NCBI GenBank assembly: GCA_964628905.1
Contig: CAZVNS010000006.1
Coordinates: forward strand, 13,612 to 77,611
Source: JAJPXC01 sp964628905
GTDB taxonomy: Bacteria > Bacteroidota > Bacteroidia > Bacteroidales > Muribaculaceae
Length of the DNA stretch: 64,000 nt
Direction: 5' to 3'
A model generated the notes under the pieces. It was given only the letters and a program-made list of their open reading frames with translations. It searched no databases and was not told the DNA's origin. Below, in pieces: positions 17,088-25,820 of the stretch (position 1 is the first letter of the stretch; every line of letters begins with the position of its first letter). Position numbers and translations under genes: made by a program.

Positions 17088-17843
17088 TTAGATTACTTCC
17101 ATGTTGGCGTTGAGGCGCTGGCGTACAACTTCGTACATCAGCACTCCGGCGGCTACTGACACATTGAGCGAACCGATATGACCCATCATCGGTATAGACA
17201 CCATGGTGTCGCACTGATCCAACACGTCAGGCGATATGCCCACATCCTCGGCTCCCATCACTATGGCTACCGGTGTGGTATAGTTCTCGCAGGTATAGTT
17301 GATTTCGACCTTCTCGCTGGCAGCCACTACCTTGTAACCATTGTTGCGGAGGAATTTCACGGCATTTGCAATCGAGCGTTCACGGCACACCGGCACTCGG
17401 TGCAGCGCTCCGGCCGAGGTTTTGATGGCGTCGCCACCCACCGACACGCTGCCGCGCTCAGGTATGACGATAGCGTCGACTCCGGCGCACTCGCATGTGC
17501 GGGCTATAGCACCGAAATTGCGCACATCGGTGATGCCGTCGAGCACCACGATGAAGGGCAAAATTCCATCCTCATAGAGTTGTGGAACGAGGTGGTCGAG
17601 GCGGTGATATGTCACAGCTGAAAGCATGGCCACAACCCCCTGATGGTTCTTGCGGGTGATTCGGTTGATACGTTCCACAGGCACTCGCTGGGTGGGGATG
17701 CGGTATTCGCGGATACGCCCCACCAGATCGGCTATCAGATCGCCATGGAGATCCTTCTTGATGAAAATTTTGTCGATTTCCTTGCCGGCGTCGATAGCCT
17801 CGATGATGGCCCGGATGCCATAGATATAGTCTTCGCGTTCCAT
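17088..17843 (-). CDS. rlmB: 23S rRNA (guanosine-2'-O)-methyltransferase RlmB (SpoU family)
   Basis: 251 residues. An N-terminal L30e-like substrate-binding domain (1-75) precedes the SPOUT catalytic domain. The three SpoU motifs are visible: NFGAIARTCECAG, IVMGAEDVGIS and IPMMGHIGSLNVSVAAG. The enzyme methylates a conserved guanosine of 23S rRNA with SAM. It is the last gene of a minus-strand operon beginning at dnaN, 14 nt after recN. The specific target within the TrmH/RlmB group is inferred from length and N-terminal domain. Confidence 0.9.
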   Translation of the reverse strand: MEREDYIYGIRAIIEAIDAGKEIDKIFIKKDLHGDLIADLVGRIREYRIPTQRVPVERINRITRKNHQGVVAMLSAVTYHRLDHLVPQLYEDGILPFIVVLDGITDVRNFGAIARTCECAGVDAIVIPERGSVSVGGDAIKTSAGALHRVPVCRERSIANAVKFLRNNGYKVVAASEKVEINYTCENYTTPVAIVMGAEDVGISPDVLDQCDTMVSIPMMGHIGSLNVSVAAGVLMYEVVRQRLNANMEVI

Positions 17844-17857
17844 TGTAATGAGATGGC

Positions 17858-19519
17858 TTAGTTGAGATTGAGGAGCGACTTGGCCGCCGAGCGTGCCGCC
17901 TCGTCATCTTTATAACCGCTGAGCATCACCGCCAGTTCATCGATGCGCTCATCGTCGCTCAGGCAGCGTATGCGGGTGTTGGTAGATGTTTCGTCGTCCT
18001 CCTTATATACCTTGAAGTGTTTGGTTCCTTTTGATGCCACTTGGGGCAGGTGGGTGATGGCAATCACCTGCATATTGGCTGCGATGTCAAGCATCATACG
18101 CCCCATGCGGTTGGCCACGTCGCCCGACACTCCGGTGTCGACTTCATCAAAAATCAACGATGGCAGTTGCATCTTTGAAGCCACCAATGACTTGATGCAC
18201 AGCATCAGACGCGATATTTCACCACCTGAGGCGGTGTCGCCTACGGGGAGTGGGGTCTGATTTTTGTTGAAGGCGAAGAGAAATTCCACACGGTCGATGC
18301 CGGTACGGGTCATCTCTCCCTGCACCACCTTGATTTCGACTGTCAGGTTCTTCATCCCAAGGGGCATAGCTCGCTCGCGCAGGGTCTCGGCGAAGCGTGC
18401 GGCCTCGTCGATGCGTGATTGCGAGATGATTTTTGCGGCATCCATCGCTTTGCGTTTGGCCTGCTTGGCGGCCGCCGCGAGCTCTCGGAGCTGGTCGTCG
18501 CCGTGGGTGATGGCTTGCAGTTTCTGACGCAGATTGTAGCGGATCGCAATCAGGGCCTCCACTGAGTCAACGTGATGCTTGCGTTGTAGGGTGTAGAGGT
18601 CGTTGAGGCGGTCCTCAATGGACTCCAGTTGTGCAGGGTCGGCGTTGATGTTGGAGTCGTAGTCGGAGAATGTGTCGGTAATATCCTGAAGCTCAATGCG
18701 GACCGACTCCAGGCGCTGTGCCAATGCGGGCGCCTCGGCTATGGTGTCAGACAGGGCTGTTGCTCGGTCGGCGGCGGTGCGTATCAGCGATAGGGCATCA
18801 CCCTCTTCTCCTTGCAATGCGTTGATGATGGTGGCGAGTGAGGCTTTGACCTGGCCGATGTTGGTGAGCAGTTCACGCTCGCGTTCAAGTTCCTCCTGCT
18901 CCCCCTCGATGAGGTTCATCTCTTCCAACTGACTGAGTTGGAAGCGTGTGAACTCCTCATCCTCAAGTGATTGCTCGATCAGACGGCGATGGCGGCGATA
19001 ACGGGCCACCGCGCCTTTATAGTCGTTGTAGAGTGTGGTGTATTGGTCGAGTCGTTGCTGATTGCCGGCCAGAGAGTCGATGATGTTGAGCTGGTACTCA
19101 GGGGTGGCGAGTAGCAGGTTTTGGTGCTGTGAGTGCACATCGACGAGCCTCATGGCCACTGCGCGGAGTTGAGTGAGTGTGATGGGTGAGTCGTTGATGA
19201 ATGCACGTGATCGTCCTGAGGGGGCGAGTTCGCGTCGAAGCAGGCACACTTGGTCGTCCCACTCTATATCGTTGTCGGCGCAAAGTTGCCGCAGCGCTGT
19301 GTAGCCATCGACGGTGAAGGTGGCCTCTATCACCGACTTGTGCTCGCGGTCGCGTATCACTTTGAGGTCGGCACGTCCCCCTAACAGCAACCCTAACGCA
19401 CTAAGCATGATTGATTTGCCCGCACCGGTTTCGCCGGTGATGATGTTGAGCCCGGGACTGAACTCTATGTCGATCCGGTCAATCAGAGCGTAGTTGGATA
19501 TATGCAGAGTCTTAAGCAT
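17858..19519 (-). CDS. recN: DNA repair protein RecN
   Basis: A 553-residue SMC-like ATPase for double-strand break repair. Walker A GETGAGKSIM sits near residue 30, and the ABC signature TASGGEISRLML plus Walker B LPSLIFDEVDTGVSG in the C-terminal head. The central part (about 150-380) is coiled coil, including EGEQEELERERELL. Length is typical. It starts 1 nt after the DUF4835 stop, so the pair is tightly coupled. No SOS box can be judged here because it is internal to an operon. Confidence 0.95.
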   Translation of the reverse strand: MLKTLHISNYALIDRIDIEFSPGLNIITGETGAGKSIMLSALGLLLGGRADLKVIRDREHKSVIEATFTVDGYTALRQLCADNDIEWDDQVCLLRRELAPSGRSRAFINDSPITLTQLRAVAMRLVDVHSQHQNLLLATPEYQLNIIDSLAGNQQRLDQYTTLYNDYKGAVARYRRHRRLIEQSLEDEEFTRFQLSQLEEMNLIEGEQEELERERELLTNIGQVKASLATIINALQGEEGDALSLIRTAADRATALSDTIAEAPALAQRLESVRIELQDITDTFSDYDSNINADPAQLESIEDRLNDLYTLQRKHHVDSVEALIAIRYNLRQKLQAITHGDDQLRELAAAAKQAKRKAMDAAKIISQSRIDEAARFAETLRERAMPLGMKNLTVEIKVVQGEMTRTGIDRVEFLFAFNKNQTPLPVGDTASGGEISRLMLCIKSLVASKMQLPSLIFDEVDTGVSGDVANRMGRMMLDIAANMQVIAITHLPQVASKGTKHFKVYKEDDETSTNTRIRCLSDDERIDELAVMLSGYKDDEAARSAAKSLLNLN

Positions 19520-20458
19520 TTACTTATTGGTGCCGTTCTTGATTTTGGTTAGGCGGTCGGAGTCGGTGGGATAGATAGGTGAGAGGATTTCCACCACTGT
19601 CTCTCGCTCTGTTTGCGAGCCTTTTGTATAGATGTTGACCAGCTCGTCGAGTTTGGCGTCGCGGAATAGCGACAGCGATACCGACATGGGGGCCGCGTCG
19701 TAGATTTTCTTCAGGTTTTCGAGCGTTGAAGTGATTTTGGCTCTCCCTTTATCGGGACTAACCACCATCTGGTCAAGCCCTTGCAGGTGATATTCGTAGA
19801 GCATTGTGCGCACGGGCTCCATGTTGGGATCGGTGTATGCGGCAAGCACTGCGGCTCGGTTCTTATTGTCCTCAAAGGCTTTCCATCCTGACTCGCCGGA
19901 TGATTGGGCCATCTGCACCACCTGTTGGGCCATTTCATAGAAGGCGTCACCACCTTTGAGTGAAAAGGAGTCGAAATCCACCGACAATATCAGATAGGCG
20001 TAGAAATTGAGTATGGCAGTGAGCTGGCTCTCCATAGAGTTCTGCGAGAAAATCAAAGGCTCATTCTCCTGATAGTCAAACTCTACCTTTGTATCCTTGA
20101 AGTTGATGAGCGTGGTGGTGTAGTTGCTGTTGTAGACCGGGCGGCTCGACTGTATCTGCAAGTCGCCCTTCATCGTATTGCCGTCGTACTCCTTGATGGT
20201 GAAGAACATGCGGCACTCTATCTTCTCGTTGGTTGCAATCTGGGCGTTTGAGAATTTTGTGGTGTTGAGATAGTCGTTGATGGCGGTTTGCAGGGTCTCG
20301 AACACCGATTTGTTGACGTTCTGTACCTGCTGGGAGTTGATCTCGACCTGACAGTTGAGCTCCTGGGCTGATGCGCTTAATGATGGAAAAAGCATCACTA
20401 AGCTCAAGAGAGCTATAAGGATTGTGCTATGTGTGTTTTTTGTATGCGATAGTTTCAT
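19520..20458 (-). CDS. porD: DUF4835 family protein, PorD-like type IX secretion component
   Basis: 312 residues with a signal peptide ending near SASAQ (residue 31) and a mature part that starts LNCQVEINSQQVQ, typical of DUF4835. To my knowledge the family includes PorD of the type IX secretion system, an accessory periplasmic/outer-membrane factor. The conserved placement between coaBC and recN is a known Bacteroidetes arrangement. It overlaps the end of coaBC by 4 nt. The two T9SS-tailed proteins in this window (1842-4289 and 23824-24663) make a functional T9SS in this organism plausible. The exact mechanistic role of PorD is not settled. Confidence 0.75.
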   Translation of the reverse strand: MKLSHTKNTHSTILIALLSLVMLFPSLSASAQELNCQVEINSQQVQNVNKSVFETLQTAINDYLNTTKFSNAQIATNEKIECRMFFTIKEYDGNTMKGDLQIQSSRPVYNSNYTTTLINFKDTKVEFDYQENEPLIFSQNSMESQLTAILNFYAYLILSVDFDSFSLKGGDAFYEMAQQVVQMAQSSGESGWKAFEDNKNRAAVLAAYTDPNMEPVRTMLYEYHLQGLDQMVVSPDKGRAKITSTLENLKKIYDAAPMSVSLSLFRDAKLDELVNIYTKGSQTERETVVEILSPIYPTDSDRLTKIKNGTNK

Positions 20459-21663
20459 AGGTGTATTTGATCGAGAATGTCGGATGCAACCTCCGATTTG
20501 GGTTTTAGGTCAAAGCTTTTTGAGCTACCGTCGCGGTTGAAGATGGTCACCTTGTTGGTGTCGGTCTGAAAACCTGCTCCGGGGTCGCGGAGTGAGTTTA
20601 GTACTATCATGTCAAGATTTTTGCGCCCCATCTTATCAATTGCGTTAGTCTGCTCATCGTCAGTTTCCAGGGCAAAACCTACGAGTGCCTGGCCCGGGCG
20701 TTTCTGTTTGCCCAAAGTGGCGGCGATGTCGGGGTTTTTTACAAGCTCGATGGTGGGGGCGTCGTGCCCTGCGCGCTTGATTTTGTGGGCAGCCGGGTGT
20801 GCCGGGGCGTAGTCAGCAACTGCTGCCGAGAGTATTGTTATGTCGGCTTGTGGGAAACGTTGCTCAGTGGCCTCGAGCATCTCGCGGGCTGACTCAACCT
20901 TGACCACATCAACTCCCGGCTCTGTGGGGGTGACACTTACCGGACCGCTGACTATTGTCACCTTTGCACCTCGCCGTGCTGCTTCATCGGCGATGGCATA
21001 ACCCATCTTCCCGGAGGAGAAGTTGCCGATAAACCGCACGGGGTCAATGCGTTCGTAGGTTGGCCCGGCGGTGATGAGCACTGTCTTGCCTTCAAGTGAG
21101 TGATGTGAACTCTGGATGTTGAAATAACGCTCGATTTTGGCGAATATTGCTTCAGGCTCGGCCATGCGCCCCTTTCCTACAAGGTGACTGGCAAGTTCGC
21201 CGGTGGTCGCCTCGATGATGTGGTTGCCGTAGGAGCGTAGGCGCTCGATGTTGCGTGTGGTAGATGGGTGTGCCATCATGTCGAGATCCATTGCGGGGGC
21301 CACGAATACCGGTGCTTTGGCCGACAGATAGCTTGTTACCAACATATTGTCGGCGATACCATTGGCCATCTTGCCGATGGTTGAGGCAGTGGCGGGAGCT
21401 ATGACCAACACGTCGGCCCACAGTCCGAGGTCGACATGCGAGTGCCACTCACCGGTGTTGGCGGTGAAAAATTCGCTCACCACGGGCTTGCCGGTCAGGG
21501 CTGACATGGTCATAGGCGTGATGAATTGTTTGGCTGCCGGGGTCATAATCACCTGCACCTCGGCGCCGGCTTTCACGAAAAGGCGCACCAGAGAGGCCGT
21601 TTTGTAGGCGGCGATGCCTCCGGTGATACCCACGATGATATGTTTACCTTGCAGTATCGACAT
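20455..21663 (-). CDS. coaBC: Bifunctional phosphopantothenoylcysteine decarboxylase / phosphopantothenate--cysteine ligase
   Basis: 402 residues catalysing two steps of coenzyme A synthesis. The N-terminal flavin decarboxylase domain has GITGGIAAYKTA, the catalytic His region EWHSHVDL, and PATASTIGKMANGIADN. The C-terminal ligase domain begins near TVLITAGPTYERIDPVRF and includes NFSSGKMGYAIA and ALVGFALET. The ATG at 21663 shares its A with the stop of the exonuclease gene (TGATG), so translation is coupled; a GTG one codon earlier is the alternative. Confidence 0.95.
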   Translation of the reverse strand: MSILQGKHIIVGITGGIAAYKTASLVRLFVKAGAEVQVIMTPAAKQFITPMTMSALTGKPVVSEFFTANTGEWHSHVDLGLWADVLVIAPATASTIGKMANGIADNMLVTSYLSAKAPVFVAPAMDLDMMAHPSTTRNIERLRSYGNHIIEATTGELASHLVGKGRMAEPEAIFAKIERYFNIQSSHHSLEGKTVLITAGPTYERIDPVRFIGNFSSGKMGYAIADEAARRGAKVTIVSGPVSVTPTEPGVDVVKVESAREMLEATEQRFPQADITILSAAVADYAPAHPAAHKIKRAGHDAPTIELVKNPDIAATLGKQKRPGQALVGFALETDDEQTNAIDKMGRKNLDMIVLNSLRDPGAGFQTDTNKVTIFNRDGSSKSFDLKPKSEVASDILDQIHL

Positions 21664-22427
21664 CACTTTTTGTTGCGCAACTTTATGCGAAGGAAGGCGT
21701 TCTTGGTGTCTTGTTCGAAGTCTCCTTTAGCGATCCAGTCAAAGTAGCTGGGTTCCTCGCGGAGCACGTCGACTGCTAATTTCCCTTTATGTTTGCCGAT
21801 GTTTACCACCTCCTGGTGCTTTTCGTTGTAAATCAGGCGTCCGGCGAGGTCTACATTGTGGTTGAATGAGGTATATTCGCTCAGTGCGTCGATGTCGCGG
21901 GGCAGGTCGGGGTAGCGTTCGAGTTGGGCTTCGAGCACCTCATAAGTGGCCTCTGTATCGGCAGTGGCAGAGTGCGCTCCCTCCAGCTCCTTGCCGCAAT
22001 AGAAGCGGTAGGCGGCCACGAGTGTACGCTGTTCGCGTTTGTGGAAGATGGTCTGCACATCTACGAAGCGGTGGCGCGAGAAGTCGTGGTTGATGCCGAT
22101 GCGGCTGAACTCTTCGGCAAGCATTGGTATGTCGAAGCGGTTGGAGTTGAAGCCTCCCAGGTCGCATCCTTCGAGTTGCGCCTCAATCTCCTTGGCTACT
22201 TGTTTGAACTGCGGCTGATCGGCCACCATCTCATTTGTGATGTGGTGCACGGCGGTTGCCTCAGCAGGGATAGGCATGCCGGGGTTGATCAGGCGGCGGT
22301 ATGTGGCGCGTAGCCCGTCGGGTGTTACCTTTATCATCGAGATTTCGACGATTCGGTCGTGGGTTATGTTGGTGCCGGTGGTCTCCAGGTCGAAGAACAC
22401 TATCGGGCGGCGTAGTTGCAGGTTCAC
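21663..22427 (-). CDS. DnaQ-like DEDDh 3'-5' exonuclease
   Basis: 254 residues. The exonuclease core has ExoI motif FFDLETTGT (residues 11-19), ExoII around FNSNRFDIPML and ExoIII HSATADTEATYEVL, so the DEDDh active site is complete. A C-terminal extension (about 175-254, KHQEVVNIGKHKGK...) is common in Bacteroidetes copies. It follows dnaN by 12 nt, which supports a replication or proofreading role (epsilon-like), but it could equally be a general repair exonuclease. Confidence 0.88.
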   Translation of the reverse strand: MNLQLRRPIVFFDLETTGTNITHDRIVEISMIKVTPDGLRATYRRLINPGMPIPAEATAVHHITNEMVADQPQFKQVAKEIEAQLEGCDLGGFNSNRFDIPMLAEEFSRIGINHDFSRHRFVDVQTIFHKREQRTLVAAYRFYCGKELEGAHSATADTEATYEVLEAQLERYPDLPRDIDALSEYTSFNHNVDLAGRLIYNEKHQEVVNIGKHKGKLAVDVLREEPSYFDWIAKGDFEQDTKNAFLRIKLRNKK

Positions 22428-22439
22428 GGCTCTTCTATA

Positions 22440-23570
22440 TTAGAATTCAGTGACGTTCATTGGCATCAGCAGGATCAGCAGGTCGCCATCCTCGTCGTTG
22501 TCGCTGGGGAGGAACACTCCGGGTCGACTCGGGTCGGCGAGCTTAACAATCAGGTCGGTGGTGGTGATGGTGTTGCAGATCTCCAGCAGATAGGGGGCAG
22601 AGAAGCCAATCACAAGCTCATTGCCCTGATAGTCAGCGGCGAGCTCCTCGGTGGCAAGGGTGCAAGTGTTGGTATCCTGAGCCTTCAAGATTAGCTTGTC
22701 GGCCTCAACTTTGAACTTGATCAGGCCGTTGGCGCTCTCGACGAACACACCCACGCGGCGCACGGCGTTGAGCAGCAGCTGTCGGTCGATGGTCAGCGTT
22801 GAGGGGTTGTTCTTGGGGATTACGCGGTTGTAATCGGGGAAGTTGCCTTTGATGAAGCGGCAGTTGAATGTGTAGGTCTCGGTCGAGAATGTAGCACCCT
22901 TTGGGGTGAAGGTCACGTCGATTGTTTCATCCTTGCCAAGCACATTCTTGATGATGTTGGCGGGCTTCACGGGGAGGATGAACGAACCCTCGATGCCGGG
23001 CTCGATGGCGGTGGGGGCATAGCGCACGAGCTTGTGGGTGTCGGTGGCCACGAAGGTGATACCCTCGGGCTTGATGTCCCAAAGGATGCCCATCATCTGG
23101 GGACGCAGCTCGTCGGTGCTCACGGCGAAGAGGGTTTTGTCGATGCCCTTGATCACCTTGTCGGCGGCGATGGTGAAGTTGAGCGACTGCCCGGCCTCAT
23201 TCTTGTCGGTGTTTGAGGGGTATTCCATTCCATTGAGGGCCACCAGGGAGTAGCGGCCTCCGGGGCAGGTGATCTCCACGGCGAGGGTGTCGTCGTTGAT
23301 GTCGAAGGTGATGCCCTGGTCGGGGATCTCGCGGAGCAGGTCCACCACGCGGCGGGCATCGATGCAGAAACGTCCTTCGCCCTGGACCTCGGTTACGTTG
23401 ACGCGGGCTGTGAGGGTGTTCTCCATATCAGAGGCGGTGATGGTGAGAGTGTCGCCTGAGAGGGTGAACAGGAAGTTGTTGAGGATAGTCAAGGCGTTTT
23501 TAGAGTTAATCACCTTGCTGACAGCCGCTGCGTTGCTGTACAGGGCCTTGCTGGGGACATTGAATTTCAT
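22440..23570 (-). CDS. dnaN: DNA polymerase III beta subunit (sliding clamp)
   Basis: 376 residues with the three-domain clamp pattern. N-terminal FNVPSKALYSNAAAV, central FSVSTDELRPQMMGIL-like region and the C-terminal LLMPMNVTEF are all as expected for Bacteroidetes DnaN (the final methionine-proline-rich segment forms the clamp's peptide-binding edge). It heads the dnaN-exonuclease-coaBC-porD-recN-rlmB operon and has its own promoter box. dnaA is not adjacent, so no origin is inferred here. Confidence 0.96.
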   Translation of the reverse strand: MKFNVPSKALYSNAAAVSKVINSKNALTILNNFLFTLSGDTLTITASDMENTLTARVNVTEVQGEGRFCIDARRVVDLLREIPDQGITFDINDDTLAVEITCPGGRYSLVALNGMEYPSNTDKNEAGQSLNFTIAADKVIKGIDKTLFAVSTDELRPQMMGILWDIKPEGITFVATDTHKLVRYAPTAIEPGIEGSFILPVKPANIIKNVLGKDETIDVTFTPKGATFSTETYTFNCRFIKGNFPDYNRVIPKNNPSTLTIDRQLLLNAVRRVGVFVESANGLIKFKVEADKLILKAQDTNTCTLATEELAADYQGNELVIGFSAPYLLEICNTITTTDLIVKLADPSRPGVFLPSDNDEDGDLLILLMPMNVTEF

Positions 23571-23615
23571 ATCTTTACGGTATTGTCGGTTATTATCAGG
23601 TTATAATCAAGTCTA

Positions 23616-23623
23616 CAAAGATA
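23616..23623 (-). promoter_or_regulatory. -7 promoter box for the dnaN operon
   Basis: The minus strand reads TATCTTTG, a full TAnnTTTG match, 46 nt upstream of the dnaN ATG in an AT-rich leader. Confidence 0.6.
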
Positions 23624-23731
23624 GTAATTTTTCCGTTAAAACTACTGAATTCAAATTAAAATACAGTGCAAATACTTTTCATTAATTTTGAAATTTTTTT
23701 AGAAAATAATGGTTAAGGATAAAAAAATTCG

Positions 23732-23739
23732 TATATTTG
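23732..23739 (+). promoter_or_regulatory. -7 promoter box for the T9SS-tailed glycan-binding-like gene
   Basis: TATATTTG fully matches TAnnTTTG. It leaves an 80-nt untranslated leader before the ATG at 23824, which also argues against using a start further upstream. Confidence 0.6.
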
Positions 23740-23823
23740 CAGTGCAATTTCCATAGACACACTAAAAGACATTTAGTTGACCTTAATATCAATTACTTAT
23801 TCATACTTTTTAACCGATTTCTT

Positions 23824-24663
23824 ATGAAAAAACTTTACGCCTTCTTAGCCGCTGCAGCCGTAGCTATGACTGCAAGCGCAACCGATGTCTACATTGTCGG
23901 TGGTTTCAACAGCTGGACTCTTGCTGATCCCGCAACCAAGATGACCGAAACAAGTACTAACGTCTACAACATCAAGCTTGACTACCTGATCTCAGGCTTC
24001 AAATTCAACGACGGTACATGGAGCAACCCCGATCTGAACATCGGTGGTGGACTCGTTGAACTCGGCACCCCCACAACTGTCGAAAATGGCACTAACAGCA
24101 ACCTTACATTCCCCACCGGCATGTCCGTTGAGAACGCCGACGTAACACTCGACCTAAACAACATGACAGTTACCGTTACCGGTACCGCAGTGTGGGAAGA
24201 GGTTACCTGGTATCTCGCAGGCACTATGGACTGGAACCCATGGGATAGCGACAGCTACAAATTTGAGAAATACGACAATGGTCTTTACAAACAGCAGATA
24301 ACCTTCACCGGTGAGTCAATCGAAATCAAGGTATCTACCGCAAGCTGGGTAGAGAGCTACGGTATGGGCGCTGAGTCTCAGGGTCTGGCCATGGGTCAGT
24401 TCTCAACCGGCGTTCTCGAGAACAACTCACAGCTCAACATCCCCTGCTCACTCGTAGGCACATGGTGGATGAACTGGGACTACAACCAGCTTATACTCTC
24501 TGCCGTATCGCAGGAGCCCGTAGGTGGTGTTGAGGCTATCGCCGCCGACAACAACGCTGAGGCTGAGTACTACAACCTCCAGGGCGTTCGCGTCAACAAC
24601 CCCGCTAACGGTCTCTACATCGTGAAGCGCGGCAACCAGGTAAGCAAGGCTTACATCTTCTAA
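23824..24663 (+). CDS. Secreted SusE/SusF-like glycan-binding protein with short C-terminal sorting tail
   Basis: 279 residues with a signal peptide (MKKLYAFLAAAAVAMTASA). Two related beta domains follow, each opening with an aromatic strand: DVYIVGGFNSW and TWYLAGTMDWNPWD, a pattern shared by SusE/SusF and AMPK-type starch-binding modules. The last about 45 residues, from GGVEAIAADN through YYNLQGVRVNNPANGLYIVKRG, form the short T9SS-like tail common in this group. The protein lacks a lipobox, so it is probably exported rather than lipid-anchored. The gene stands alone, between the dnaN promoter and its own terminator. The ligand is unknown; starch-like glycan binding is inferred. Confidence 0.8.
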   Translation: MKKLYAFLAAAAVAMTASATDVYIVGGFNSWTLADPATKMTETSTNVYNIKLDYLISGFKFNDGTWSNPDLNIGGGLVELGTPTTVENGTNSNLTFPTGMSVENADVTLDLNNMTVTVTGTAVWEEVTWYLAGTMDWNPWDSDSYKFEKYDNGLYKQQITFTGESIEIKVSTASWVESYGMGAESQGLAMGQFSTGVLENNSQLNIPCSLVGTWWMNWDYNQLILSAVSQEPVGGVEAIAADNNAEAEYYNLQGVRVNNPANGLYIVKRGNQVSKAYIF

Positions 24664-24690
24664 TCAGCCCCCGCTGATCAATCACCCCAT

Positions 24691-24717
24691 AGGGCGCGGC
24701 CACCTCGGCCGCGCCCT
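24691..24717 (+). terminator. Rho-independent terminator
   Basis: The perfect 11-bp inverted repeat AGGGCGCGGCC/GGCCGCGCCCT around a 5-nt loop, followed by AATTCTTTT, lies 27 nt after the stop codon at 24663. Confidence 0.85.
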
Positions 24718-24880
24718 AATTCTTTTAACGAATTAACAACGTCATCAATAATTTGGGTTTGTGTGTTTTTCAATGGATATAATTGCTTGTTATCATCATA
24801 AACAGGGGTGAATTAAGGAGGATGCGAATCCAAGAAATCGCTTAATACACATTCAGATATGCTCGATATCTATAAAAAGT

Positions 24881-24912
24881 AAAATGGAGCGCTACTACAT
24901 GCGCTCCATTTT
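24881..24912 (-). terminator. Terminator of the AT-rich lipoprotein gene
   Basis: Arms AAAATGGAGCGC and GCGCTCCATTTT form a perfect 12-bp stem with an 8-nt loop. In the minus direction it follows the lipoprotein stop by 24 nt and runs into ACTTTTTATAG. Confidence 0.8.
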
Positions 24913-24936
24913 GCATAAAAAGTATCTTGTTTTAGT

Positions 24937-25482
24937 TTACTTAATGAGTTTCATTTTACGGATACAAGTGCGAGGATAATAGTCAATTAGTGACATTTCA
25001 GTCGCGAAAATATTGCCACCGACATCCTCGATGACCATTTTTCCTGGATTCCATCTATTGCCGATGATCCCTACAAATGTATTAAGAGGATCCCATGTTT
25101 CAATTTGAACGCCATCAGGGATTGGATTGCTATAAAAATCAAACTGGTAAGAATAAGTTGGATTATTAATATCGGTTATTGAATTAGAGGAAATGAAGAT
25201 ATGTAAAGGTTCTCCATAATTCTCTGGGTCTGATACGGATATTTCCTCTCCGATAGAATTCAATGTTGTTATTGATACTTGTTCCCATTCGTGATTGGTT
25301 ACATAATCGATGAAATCACGGCAACCGATGCTTGCGACAGGGCCAAATAACCAACGATTTTGGGCATCTTTCACATAAGTGGGGTCTTTGACTAATATTG
25401 TATCCTCGTTGTCGTTACATCCGGTAGTGAGTAGTAGAGATGATACGGCAATTATTATAAAAGCTAAGGTCGTGCACTTCAT
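24937..25482 (-). CDS. AT-rich orphan lipoprotein of unknown function
   Basis: 181 residues from the ATG at 25482 (MKCTTLAFIIIAVSSLLL). The lipobox LTTGC places the acylated cysteine at about residue 22. The rest is rich in Asn, Asp, Ile and Tyr with no recognised domain. A FDPL-like segment and repeated W residues suggest a compact beta fold, comparable to other small Bacteroidetes lipoproteins. The coding sequence is visibly more AT-rich than its neighbours and it is flanked by two terminators, so recent acquisition is possible. A longer frame upstream would place extra hydrophobic residues before the signal peptide and is rejected. Confidence 0.65.
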   Translation of the reverse strand: MKCTTLAFIIIAVSSLLLTTGCNDNEDTILVKDPTYVKDAQNRWLFGPVASIGCRDFIDYVTNHEWEQVSITTLNSIGEEISVSDPENYGEPLHIFISSNSITDINNPTYSYQFDFYSNPIPDGVQIETWDPLNTFVGIIGNRWNPGKMVIEDVGGNIFATEMSLIDYYPRTCIRKMKLIK

Positions 25483-25622
25483 ATAATTCGAGCAGTAATA
25501 AATTAATGAAAGGTAAATCGCTAACCGTTTCATGATGTAAAAATTTAAAGTTAGTGAATCAGTTGCAATTTACTAATTTATGTGAGGATATTTGAAAAAA
25601 TATGTGTTAAAAAATACAAAAT

Positions 25623-25817
25623 CTAAGGTTCTTCCCATCGGATATATTTTACTGTGTTTGAGCAGTCAGACAAGTCAGACATGTCCGATGAGCTGGAACT
25701 TGCCGGGGGCGTGGTGCATTGGCGCAGACGAGCCATAAGCAGCAGCGTGACAGCCAGGATGGCCAGCAGCAGCCAGGGGCGCCCTTTGATGGGCTGAGGC
25801 GCGCGGTTGATGGCCAT
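25623..25817 (-). CDS. Small single-pass membrane protein, 64 residues
   Basis: The reading frame begins 3 nt after the porin stop codon on the same strand and encodes one clear membrane helix (residues about 14-30, PWLLLAILAVTLLLMARL) followed by a Ser/Asp-rich tail (SSSSSDMSDLSDCSN). The tail is encoded by a 9-nt repeat similar to that in the HU-LysM gene at 55997. Tight coupling to the porin supports a real gene, but its length and repeat content leave doubt. Confidence 0.4.
   Translation of the reverse strand: MAINRAPQPIKGRPWLLLAILAVTLLLMARLRQCTTPPASSSSSDMSDLSDCSNTVKYIRWEEP
25663..25689. repeat. Three 9-nt repeat units related to the repeat at 55997
   Basis: The plus strand reads CAGTCAGAC, AAGTCAGAC, ATGTCCGAT. 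The first unit is identical to several units in the HU-LysM gene tract 30 kb away. Confidence 0.6.
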
Positions 25818-25820
25818 GGG

